A DNA stretch of 64,000 nt from Insolitispirillum peregrinum (lineage in GTDB: Bacteria; Pseudomonadota; Alphaproteobacteria; Rhodospirillales; Rhodospirillaceae): NCBI RefSeq assembly GCF_042665255.1, contig NZ_JBHTCD010000012.1; one strand, written 5' to 3'. Of the stretch, positions 51,034 through 59,136 are shown piece after piece (within the stretch, counting starts at the first letter, position 1; every line of letters begins with the position of its first letter). The notes under the pieces were generated by a model. It was given only the letters and a program-made list of their open reading frames with translations, was not told the DNA's origin and ran no database searches. The position numbers were made by a program, and so were the translations under genes.

Positions 51034-51801
51034 ATGCTGGACCTCGATGCGGTGTCCTACGCCATTGACGGCAAGACCGTTTTGCATCCCTTGTCGTTGT
51101 CGCTGGGGCGCGGCGAAGTGGTCGGGCTGATTGGCCATAACGGTTCGGGCAAATCGACGCTGATGAAGCTGGTCGCCCGCCACCTCAGCCCGTCGCAGGG
51201 GATGGTCCGGCTGGCCGGGCGCGACGTGTCGCGCTGGTCGGCGCAGGACTTCGCCCGCGAAGTGGCCTATATGCCGCAGCATCTGGCCCCGGCAGGCGGA
51301 ATGACCGTCGAGGAACTGGTACGGCTGGGCCGCTATCCGTGGCACGGTGCGCTGGGCCGGTTCAGCGCCAGCGACCAGCAGCATGTCGATGCCGCGCTGG
51401 ACGTGACCGGCGTGCGGGCGATGGCCGGGCGGCTGGTGGACAGCCTGTCCGGCGGCGAGCGTCAACGGGTGTGGCTGGCGCTGTTGCTGGCGCAGAAAAG
51501 CGGCCTGTTGCTGCTGGACGAACCGATTGCCGCCCTCGACATCGCCCACCAGATTGCCACCCTCGAGCTGGTGCGCTCGGTCAGCCGCTCGCTGGGGCTG
51601 GGGGTGCTGATCATCCTGCACGACCTGAATCTGGCGGTGCGCTATTGCGACCGGCTGGTGGTGCTGAAAAACGGCCAGCTCCAAGCCGACGAGTCCGCCC
51701 GGCAGGTGCTGCACAGTGGCATCCTGCAACAGGTTTACGGCGTGCCGATGCACATCGTCCCCCACCCGGCCACCGACCAGCCTTGTCTGCTGGTCGGGTG
51801 A
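51034..51801 (+). CDS. fhuC: Ferric hydroxamate ABC transporter ATPase FhuC
   Basis: 255 residues from ATG 51034 (AAGGA upstream); a start at 50995 is possible. Walker A is GHNGSGKSTLMKLV near 36, signature LSGGERQRVWLALLL near 137, Walker B GLLLLDEPIAALDI, and an H-loop in LIILHDLNLAVRYCD. The YPWHGALGRF and AYMPQHL segments are typical of FhuC/FecE. It should pair with FhuB, although it is encoded on the opposite strand 9 kb away, at the end of the iucB-MATE unit. Confidence 0.93.
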   Translation: MLDLDAVSYAIDGKTVLHPLSLSLGRGEVVGLIGHNGSGKSTLMKLVARHLSPSQGMVRLAGRDVSRWSAQDFAREVAYMPQHLAPAGGMTVEELVRLGRYPWHGALGRFSASDQQHVDAALDVTGVRAMAGRLVDSLSGGERQRVWLALLLAQKSGLLLLDEPIAALDIAHQIATLELVRSVSRSLGLGVLIILHDLNLAVRYCDRLVVLKNGQLQADESARQVLHSGILQQVYGVPMHIVPHPATDQPCLLVG

Positions 51802-51814
51802 GAGGGGGCGGAGG

Positions 51815-52141
51815 TTATGGTTTGGCCGGTTTCCAGGTCAGGGAAATCTTGATGTTGGCTTCGGCGGCGCTCTTGGCAATCACCGCCCCGACTTCCCCCT
51901 TCAGCGTGAAGCCCAGTTCAACGGTGACCTGCTCCGGGCGGGTGGCGAGGCTGTCCACCTGATCCATCACCGAGGCAAGGCCGGGCCGAATGGCCGCCAG
52001 CGCCTGGTCAAAACTCTGGCGGGCCTTGGCGGCCAGACCGGAACCGGTATTGGCGACCATGCCGCCACGGTCGGCAACCTCTTCCTCAACGATGATCTGC
52101 TGGCCGTTCGGCAGGTCATAGGGCACAAGACGGATGGGCAT
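51815..52141 (-). CDS. Trypco1/CU044_2847-like small protein of a conflict module
   Basis: 108 residues: MPIRLVPYDLPNGQQIIVEE, a central GLAAKARQSFDQALAAIRPGL helix, and the strand-rich end VTVELGFTLKGEVGAVIA ... IKISLTW. This beta-alpha-beta arrangement with the G-F-T-L-K-G-E-V-G segment matches the small domain that co-occurs with trypsin-like and STAND proteins in bacterial conflict systems (trypsin co-occurring domain 1). It lies 27 bp behind the trypsin-STAND-WD40 gene on the same strand. It is thought to be an adaptor or effector-linked partner; no catalytic residues are visible. Confidence 0.75.
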   Translation of the reverse strand: MPIRLVPYDLPNGQQIIVEEEVADRGGMVANTGSGLAAKARQSFDQALAAIRPGLASVMDQVDSLATRPEQVTVELGFTLKGEVGAVIAKSAAEANIKISLTWKPAKP

Positions 52142-52168
52142 GGGGTGGCTCCTGAAAAACGGGGCGGG

Positions 52169-55100
52169 TTACGAGGGGCAGTATCCCCGCAGGTCGGGGA
52201 GGGGGATTTCGGTACGGCCATGGGTGGAGGAGGTCGGAAGCAGGCCGAAGCGTTGTCGCTGCTCCTCTGATAGACAGCGGGTGACATGTGCGCGGGCGGT
52301 GGCGATCAAGGTGGTGGCGTCCGGGTAGTCCCATAGGCGAACGGTGCCATCTGCGGAGGCTGTGATGATCTGATGACCGTCTGGAGTGAAGTGGGCATAG
52401 GAGAGACCATCAGTATGCCCCTCGAGAATGGTTGCGATGGGCGCCGGGCCGGACAGATCCCACACGCGGGCAGTGGCGTCATGAGATGCTGTGACCACCC
52501 GTCGCCCATCGGGACTGAAGCTGGCGGCTGTGACACCGCGTTCATGTCCTTTGAGGACGATGGCGGTGGGCGTCGGTGTAGACAGATCCCACACGCGAGC
52601 GGTGGCATCGTTAGATGCTGTGACCACCCGTCGCCCATCGGTGCTGAAGCTGGCGGCAGCGGCAAAGTTTTTATGTCCCTTGAGGACGATGGCGGTAGGC
52701 GTTGAGGCAGACAGATCCCATATGCGGGTAGTGTTGTCCCATGAGGCGGTGACCACCCGTCGCCCATCGGGACCGAAGCTGGCGGCGGTGACACCGCGTT
52801 CATGCCCTTTGAGGACGATGGCTGTGGGCGTCGGGGCAGACAGATCCCATATGCGGGTAGTGTTGTCCCATGAGGCGGTGACCACCCGTCGTCCATCGGG
52901 ACTGAAGCTGGCGGCGGTGACACCCTTCTCGTGCCCGCTGAGGATGATGGCAGTATGCGTTGGGGCAGACAGGTCCCATACGCGGGCGGTGTTGTCCCAT
53001 GAGGCAGTGACCACCTGTCGTCCGTCGGTGCTGAAGCTGGCAGCGGTAACAGCGCTTTCGTGCCCCTTGAGGACGATGACGGTGGGCGTCGGGGTAGTAG
53101 ACAGATCCCACACGCGGGCGGTCGCGTCGTTAGATGCTGTGATCACCCGTCGCCCATCGGTGCTGAAGCCGACGGCGGTGACAGAGCCTTCACGCCCTTT
53201 GAGCACGCTGGCGGTGGGCGTTGGGGCAGACAGATCCCACACGCGGGCGGTGTTGTCGTCAGAGGCGGTGATCACCCGTCGCCCATCGGTGCTGAAGCTG
53301 GCGGCGGTGACACTCCCCTCGTGCCCGCTGAGGACGATGGCGGTGGGCGTTGGGGTGGTAGACAGATCCCACACGCGGGCGGTGTTGTCGTCAGAGGCGG
53401 TAACCACCCGTCGTCCATCGCTGCTGAAGCTGGCGGCAGTGACACTCCCCTCGTGCCCGCTGAGGACGATGGCGATGGGCGTCGGAGCAGACAGATTCCA
53501 TATGCGGGCGGTTTTGTCCCATGAGGCGGTGACCACCTGTCGTCCATAGGTGTTGAAGCTGGCAGCGGTGATAAGGTCTTCATGCCCCCTGAGGACGATG
53601 GCGGTGGGCGTCGGTGTAGACAGATCCCACACGCGGGCGGTTTTGTCCGATGAGGCGGTAACCACTCGTCGTCCATCGCTGCTGAAGCTGGCGGCGGTGA
53701 CAGCGTGTTCATGCCCGCTGAGGATGATGGCGGTGGGCGTCGGGGTAGACAAATCCCACACGCGGGCGGTGTTGTCGTTAGACGTGGTAACGACCCGTCG
53801 CCCATCGCTGCTGAAGCTGGCGGAGTTGATAGCACCCGCATGTCCCTTGAGGACGACGGCAGTGGGTGTCAGGGTAGACAGATCCCATACGCGGGCGGTG
53901 TTGTCGTCGGAGGCGATGACCACCCATCGCCCATCGCTGCTGAAGCTGGCAGTGTTGATACCACCCGCATGTCCCTTGAGGACGATGGCAGTGGGCATCG
54001 GACCAGATAGGTCCCACACGCGGGCGGTGTTGTCGTCAGAGGTAGTGAAGACCCGTTGTCCATCGGAGCTAAAGCTGGCTGCGGTGACGGGTTTCTCATG
54101 CCCGCTGAGGACGATGACGGTGGGCCTCGAGCCTGACAGATCCCACACGCGGGCAGTTCCGTCCCTCGAAGCAGTCAATACCCTCTTTCCATCGGGACTA
54201 AAGCTGACGGCGGTAACGCCACCTTCATGCCCCACCAGAGTCCGCACCTCCCTGTTCCCCAACCATGCCTGCCGCAGGGCAGCTTCTGCTTCCGCTGTAA
54301 TCGGGCGGTCGCGGTGTTTGGCCGGATCGGGTAGGGCTTCGAGGGCCAGCAGGATGGCGGTCATGTGATCACCGCGTTCGCTTTCCTGTTGCGCCAGTGC
54401 GGCGAGTGCGCGGGATTCCTGTCGCTGGGTGGCATCTGTCTGGGTGCGCACCATCTGGTACAGTCCGCCAATCGCCAGTAAGGCGATCAGCGAGATCAGC
54501 AACAGGCCGGTCGAAATGTGCAGCCAGCGTTTGGTGCGGCGGTTTTGCTGTTCGCTGTCGCGCAGTTGCTGTTCCTTCTGCAGGTCTTCTTGCAGGTGGA
54601 ACGCCTGACTGGCGGCGATATAGTCGCTTTGGGGGGCGGTGGGGGGGGCGTAAAGGCCGGTGCTGTTGGCCAGCCATTCGCCGGCCTGATCGAGGTCATG
54701 GCGGCGGAGCAGGTCGCGTTCAGCCCGTTCGCCTGCCTCCCACACGGTATGTTCGCGTTCAAAGCGGTCGCGCCAGGCCAGAAAGCGGCGGTGGTCGTCG
54801 ATCAGCGTGCTTAACCGGTGCCAGCGGGCCATCAGGGCTTCGTGGACCAGTTCCACCGTTGGTTGTTTGCTATCCTCACTCAGCGCGGTGATCCGCTCGC
54901 TGCTGAGGGCGGTCAGAATCTGCCGGTCGGTGGCCGAGGCCTCGGCCAGCACCAGCCGCCGCCGCAAGGCCCGGCCATCGACCAGCCGGACCAGCGACAA
55001 CAGAACCCGGTCGATGTCGTCATCCTGAAAGCCCTGATGGTGCAGGCTGTCCACTGCTCGATCGCCGTGGTGCGCGAGGGCCTCTTCGAGGGTCTGGGCA

Positions 55101-56617
55101 GGGTCGGGAATTCGGGGTTCCGGGGTTGGTATCTGGGGCGAGGCGTCTTCGGTCATCATCGGGGGCTGGCGCATCAGCCAGTGGCCTCGGGCCTGTGCCA
55201 GATGCCGCCAGCAGTGGCGCAGGGCCTCTTGCAGCAATGGCAGGCGGCCCTGCTCGCGGGTGGCTTCGATGACCATCACTTCGGTAAAACCGGCCTCGGC
55301 CTCCACCCCGAACAGGGCCGCCGGACCGGTGATGGCCTCGCGCACTTCGGCCCGGTTCATCGCCGACAGGGTGAACATCAAATAGGGGGCGGAAAACAGC
55401 CGGGCCACCGTTTCGTCGGCGGTGATCATCGTTTCCAGCAGGTCGAGGCGGGCGGTCAGCAAACAGTGGGCTTCGTCTCGCTCGACGGCATCCAGAATCC
55501 GCCGCAGAATGACGGTGCGCTGTGCTATCAGGCTGTTGTCCTGAATACTGCGGTGATCGTCATCGCGGGCGCTGTCGGGGAAGAACTCTTCAAACTGATC
55601 GATGATAATCAGGGTGCGGCGTGGAACGAATGACGGGTCCGCCCCCAGCGGACGGGCCAGAGCCGTCGCCAGTTGCTCGGAGACCGCCTGATACCTGACG
55701 TCACTGGGGCGGAACAGAAACACCGTCCAGCCATGGCGGCGGTACTCTTCGGCCAGCCCGGCCTTGACAAACGATGACTTGCCGCTGCCCGAGGTGCCAA
55801 CCACCGCCATCAGGCGCTGGTGCTCCAGTTGTTCAAGGGCTTCCTTCAGCTTGCCGGTCGGCGCAGACAGGGCATCCGGTGCGCGGCCCCGTCCGAAAAA
55901 CAGATGGGCGGTGTTGCCATCAAAGGCCGCCAGTCCGGGATAGGGGCTGGCCAGTGGCGGCCAGGCTTTGGCCAGCGCGTAGGCTGGAATCACAAACCCT
56001 TGCCGTTGGTCCAGCTCCCGCCGCTCTACGACCATGCCGAGGATGCGGCCATGGTCGGCGGCAATGGCCGGGGCACCGCTGAGACCTTCTTCGATGAACG
56101 GTTGATCGGTTGTCGCGCCGTTGGCGACAAACCAGTTGCGGGCATCGGTGGCGGTCAGGCGTCCGTTGGTCGGCAGGCCATTGGGTGACCCCATGAAGCC
56201 AAAGCTGTAAAAGGGCAGCGATGCGTTGAGGGGGACAACCTGCTGTGGCGGTTCGATCCGCAGCGGCAAAAAGGTCGGCCAGGCCCGCTGGTCCACCGGG
56301 GACAGGATGGCGATGTCCGCCACCCCGTCATGCTCCTGTGAATCGTATACCTCAAGCGGTGGCACCCATGCCCGCAGGCGCAGGGTGAGGGAGCCATGGC
56401 CGGGCAGATTGGCGGCAATCAGGCTCTCTGGCGGGGGAGACTGGTTGAGCTCCAGGCCCAGTGCGACGCTCACCACATGGGCGCAGGTCAGGGCGTAGGT
56501 CTGGCCGTCGGCCCCGTTGACCAGAAAACCGGTCCCGACAGGAGACCCGTCGCGGCGATTGCCTGCGGCATCACCGGGCCAGATACTCAAGATGGCGGCC
56601 TGTCTGGATCCGAGCAA
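52169..56617 (-). CDS. Trypsin-nSTAND NTPase-TM-WD40 conflict protein
   Basis: 1482 residues; the start is TTG at 56617 with GGGGAGGGG upstream. Order: trypsin-like serine protease (about 1-215) with His in TCAHVVS, Asp in DIAILSP and Ser in GLSGAPAI; nSTAND NTPase (about 225-700) beginning SPYPGLAAFDG...FFGRGR, Walker A VGTSGSGKSSFVKAGL, Walker B TLIIIDQFEEFF; one membrane helix near 700-725 (GLLLISLIALLAIGGLYQ); then 15 WD40 repeats (about 785-1430) of 43-45 residues. WD40 STAND proteins sense a ligand with the repeats and activate an effector through ATP-driven oligomerisation; here protease activity would be the output. Possible role: antiphage or other self/non-self response. Catalytic triad looks complete. 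Confidence 0.88.
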   Translation of the reverse strand: MLGSRQAAILSIWPGDAAGNRRDGSPVGTGFLVNGADGQTYALTCAHVVSVALGLELNQSPPPESLIAANLPGHGSLTLRLRAWVPPLEVYDSQEHDGVADIAILSPVDQRAWPTFLPLRIEPPQQVVPLNASLPFYSFGFMGSPNGLPTNGRLTATDARNWFVANGATTDQPFIEEGLSGAPAIAADHGRILGMVVERRELDQRQGFVIPAYALAKAWPPLASPYPGLAAFDGNTAHLFFGRGRAPDALSAPTGKLKEALEQLEHQRLMAVVGTSGSGKSSFVKAGLAEEYRRHGWTVFLFRPSDVRYQAVSEQLATALARPLGADPSFVPRRTLIIIDQFEEFFPDSARDDDHRSIQDNSLIAQRTVILRRILDAVERDEAHCLLTARLDLLETMITADETVARLFSAPYLMFTLSAMNRAEVREAITGPAALFGVEAEAGFTEVMVIEATREQGRLPLLQEALRHCWRHLAQARGHWLMRQPPMMTEDASPQIPTPEPRIPDPAQTLEEALAHHGDRAVDSLHHQGFQDDDIDRVLLSLVRLVDGRALRRRLVLAEASATDRQILTALSSERITALSEDSKQPTVELVHEALMARWHRLSTLIDDHRRFLAWRDRFEREHTVWEAGERAERDLLRRHDLDQAGEWLANSTGLYAPPTAPQSDYIAASQAFHLQEDLQKEQQLRDSEQQNRRTKRWLHISTGLLLISLIALLAIGGLYQMVRTQTDATQRQESRALAALAQQESERGDHMTAILLALEALPDPAKHRDRPITAEAEAALRQAWLGNREVRTLVGHEGGVTAVSFSPDGKRVLTASRDGTARVWDLSGSRPTVIVLSGHEKPVTAASFSSDGQRVFTTSDDNTARVWDLSGPMPTAIVLKGHAGGINTASFSSDGRWVVIASDDNTARVWDLSTLTPTAVVLKGHAGAINSASFSSDGRRVVTTSNDNTARVWDLSTPTPTAIILSGHEHAVTAASFSSDGRRVVTASSDKTARVWDLSTPTPTAIVLRGHEDLITAASFNTYGRQVVTASWDKTARIWNLSAPTPIAIVLSGHEGSVTAASFSSDGRRVVTASDDNTARVWDLSTTPTPTAIVLSGHEGSVTAASFSTDGRRVITASDDNTARVWDLSAPTPTASVLKGREGSVTAVGFSTDGRRVITASNDATARVWDLSTTPTPTVIVLKGHESAVTAASFSTDGRQVVTASWDNTARVWDLSAPTHTAIILSGHEKGVTAASFSPDGRRVVTASWDNTTRIWDLSAPTPTAIVLKGHERGVTAASFGPDGRRVVTASWDNTTRIWDLSASTPTAIVLKGHKNFAAAASFSTDGRRVVTASNDATARVWDLSTPTPTAIVLKGHERGVTAASFSPDGRRVVTASHDATARVWDLSGPAPIATILEGHTDGLSYAHFTPDGHQIITASADGTVRLWDYPDATTLIATARAHVTRCLSEEQRQRFGLLPTSSTHGRTEIPLPDLRGYCPS
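52330..54262 (-). repeat. Tandem WD40-coding repeat array (15 units of ~130 bp)
   Basis: Fifteen tandem units of 129-135 bp, each coding GHE-x-VTAASFS-x-DGRRVVTAS followed by TARVWDLS and a PTPTAIVL linker. Units are very similar at DNA level (for example the CCCGTCGCCCATCG segment returns in most). First and last units are more diverged. Two units carry an extra codon (STTPTP in place of STPTP). Confidence 0.9.
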
Positions 56618-56761
56618 TTTCCCCTCCCCCGATGGGAACCCTCTATGGGTGCAGTCACCCTATCAATACACTGAATTTACCGGCGTTTCACTCCTGATAA
56701 TTGCGGCTGGACATGTTTTGTCCGTCCCGAGTGTTGTGGTGGCCGAAGTCGGGCCTTTGTC

Positions 56762-58939
56762 TCAGTTCTGCGCCAACTGGATCAGCCGGTTGGCCAGCAC
56801 CAGCTTTTCCGACAGGGTGACGGCCAGCAGGCGGTGGAACAGCAGGGCCAGTTCGCTGTCGGTTTTCTCCAGATGCTCCAGACGGCCCCGGCCAAGGCGG
56901 AAGATGGTCGAGGGCGTTTCCACCACCACATCGGCAGTGCGCTTGCCGCCGAGATAGAGGGCGATCTCACCGACCACCGCCCCCGAGGTCATGGTGCGCA
57001 GGCGCAGCGGGCGGCCATTGGGCAGGGTGATCTGCACCTTGACCCGTCCATGGCCCAGCACATAGATGTCATCGGCGCTTTCTCCGGCGCGGATCAGGTC
57101 GGCTCCGGGGGGCAGGGTCAGCTTGTCCATTGCCGCCACCAGATCGGGCAGGCGGGGATGGGGGCCAAGGGCGCCTTCCAGATGGCGGAGCACTTCGCTG
57201 GTGCTGCCTGCGCTGGCGTCGTCCTGCAACAGGGCCTCTTCGCAGGCCTCAAGGGCGTGGTCGATGTCCGGGGCCAGTTGGCAACCGGAATGGGAGGCAA
57301 AGGCCAGTCCGGCACGCTCGACCGCCAGCCGCAGGTCGGGGGACAGGTGGCTGAAGATCACCGTCACCCCTTCGGCATCGGCCATGGTGCAAATCTTGAG
57401 AAAGCCCGCCGTGGCCGCCGAGTCCGCGCCGCTGACCGCCCGCAGGTCGAGCAGCAGGAACTGCAACGGGCGCTCGGAGATGGTCTGCAGGCGCTCGCGC
57501 ACTTCGGATACCACCCGCTCGACGGTGCCAAAGAACAGGTAACCTTGTAGTTGCAGGACGTGGATGCGCTGGCCCTGAGAGTTCAGGCGCTGGAGGGCGG
57601 CGGTCGAGCGGTCAACGCTGCTGCGCAACTCGGTGCCGGTGGCGACCATCCGCACCACCGGCAGGCGGGAATAGGTATAGACGAACATCACCACCGAAAT
57701 GGCCAGCCCCAGCGCCAGCCCGGCGAGGAAGCCGACCAGCATGATCGCCAGCAGGATGGCCGCCACCACCAGCCATTCGCGGCGGGGCAACTGGTGGCGG
57801 GAGGCGACCAGCCATTCCAGCAGCAGTTCCAGCCCGAGGAAGATCATCAGCCCGGCGGCGAGGAAGGTCGGCATCAGGGCGGCCAGCAACGGGGCGCACA
57901 GCAGGCCGATGGCCAGCACGCAGGCGGTGGCCATCCCCGCTGCCCGGCCATGGACTCCCAGTTTGTCGGCCAGCAGGGTCATCCCCAGCCCGACAAAGCC
58001 CGACGTTCCCCCGATCAGCCCGCTGAGCAGATTGGCCAGCCCGCTGGAGCGCAATTCGGCATTGGCATCGAGATCCCTGCCCGAGGACAGTTCCAGTCCG
58101 CTGCTGTTCAGCAGCAGGCCAATCATGCTGAGGACCACCGCCGAGGCCATTGCCGGCGTGGTGGCCAGCACCGCCCGCCAGTCGGCATTTTGCACCACCC
58201 ATACCGGCGAGGGCAGGGCGATGGTGCCATCGGCAGGGGTGGTGGGCAGCCAGCTCCAGGCCCGCGCCTGATCGGTGGAGACATCGCCTGCGGCCAGCAG
58301 GGCGTAAAACACTCCCCCGGCCCCAACCATCACCAGCGGAGCGATCAGCGGATTGGCCGAGCGGCGCAGGGCCAGCAGCAGGGCTACCGCAAACAGGCCG
58401 GCGGGCAGGATTTTTGCCAGCGCCAGCGGGTCGGCCAGGGTGCTGAACAGGGCCGATGCCTGATGGCTGCCACTCAGCATCACCGCTGCGCCTTCGATCA
58501 GCAGCCAGCCCGACCCGGCCAGAAAGCCCGCCACCACCGGATAGGGCAGAAAGCGCACCAGTCCCCCCAGTCGCAGGGTGCCGAACAGCCAGAAACAGGC
58601 CCCGGTCAGCACCGTGCTGGTGCCCAGCACCGCAAAGACGGTGGCGATGCGTTGATCGCTGCTGCTGGTGGTCATGGTGGCGGTGACGCCGACAATCGAC
58701 GAGGCCAGAATGGCGATGCTGGTTTCCTGTACCATGGCGATGGTGTTGGGATTGCTGCTGCGCAGGGCGATGACCAGCGCCAGAATCACCCCGCTGAGCA
58801 ACAGGACGCCAACCCCCATCCCCAGCCCGGCAGACAGGGCACCGGGGAACAGCAGAGCGGCAAAGGCCAGACTGGCCCCCAGATTGTCGATACCGGCAAT
58901 CAGGCCGACCATGGCCGGGCCGAGTGTACGTTTGAGCAT
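56762..58939 (-). CDS. SulP-family transporter with STAS and cyclic-nucleotide-binding domains
   Basis: 725 residues. The first ~425 residues form the SulP/SLC26 membrane domain with about a dozen helices (SNPNTIAMVQETSIAILAS, SSGLANLLSGLIGGTSGFVG). A STAS domain follows (about 445-560; LQLQGYLFFGTVERVV and LDLRAVSGADSAATAGF), then a cNMP-binding domain (about 600-715; GADLIRAGESADDIYVLGHG, GAVVGEIALYLGGKRTADVV). This fusion (seen in YbaR/Rv1739-like relatives) imports inorganic or organic anions and may be gated by cAMP/cGMP. Substrate unknown. It faces selO across a 197-bp divergent region. Confidence 0.88.
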   Translation of the reverse strand: MLKRTLGPAMVGLIAGIDNLGASLAFAALLFPGALSAGLGMGVGVLLLSGVILALVIALRSSNPNTIAMVQETSIAILASSIVGVTATMTTSSSDQRIATVFAVLGTSTVLTGACFWLFGTLRLGGLVRFLPYPVVAGFLAGSGWLLIEGAAVMLSGSHQASALFSTLADPLALAKILPAGLFAVALLLALRRSANPLIAPLVMVGAGGVFYALLAAGDVSTDQARAWSWLPTTPADGTIALPSPVWVVQNADWRAVLATTPAMASAVVLSMIGLLLNSSGLELSSGRDLDANAELRSSGLANLLSGLIGGTSGFVGLGMTLLADKLGVHGRAAGMATACVLAIGLLCAPLLAALMPTFLAAGLMIFLGLELLLEWLVASRHQLPRREWLVVAAILLAIMLVGFLAGLALGLAISVVMFVYTYSRLPVVRMVATGTELRSSVDRSTAALQRLNSQGQRIHVLQLQGYLFFGTVERVVSEVRERLQTISERPLQFLLLDLRAVSGADSAATAGFLKICTMADAEGVTVIFSHLSPDLRLAVERAGLAFASHSGCQLAPDIDHALEACEEALLQDDASAGSTSEVLRHLEGALGPHPRLPDLVAAMDKLTLPPGADLIRAGESADDIYVLGHGRVKVQITLPNGRPLRLRTMTSGAVVGEIALYLGGKRTADVVVETPSTIFRLGRGRLEHLEKTDSELALLFHRLLAVTLSEKLVLANRLIQLAQN

Positions 58940-59104
58940 GCGGATGATCCCTGTTGGGCAAAAAGCGGCAGCGGGCAGGAAACAGACGGGCGTTCGTAAT
59001 ACGGCAGTCCCGGCGCGGCGGGCGAGGAAAAACCGCAGATGTCAGCCGCGAGCCATGTTTTGTCGCATCGGTCCTTGGCGATACTCCGGCTTTCTGTTAG
59101 GGTA

Positions 59105-59129
59105 ATACCTTGGAATAATTCAAAGGTAT
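59105..59129. promoter_or_regulatory. 25-bp palindrome just before selO
   Basis: ATACCTTGGAAT-A-ATTCAAAGGTAT has 12-bp arms with one mismatch. It ends seven bases before the selO start codon and contains the AAAGG ribosome-binding site, so a repressor there would block both transcription and translation. Confidence 0.55.
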
Positions 59130-59136
59130 AGTTCAA

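Noticed and set aside
52491..53549. Repetitive plus-strand frame opposite the WD40 array
   Set aside because: Its repeats merely mirror the WD40-coding DNA repeats.
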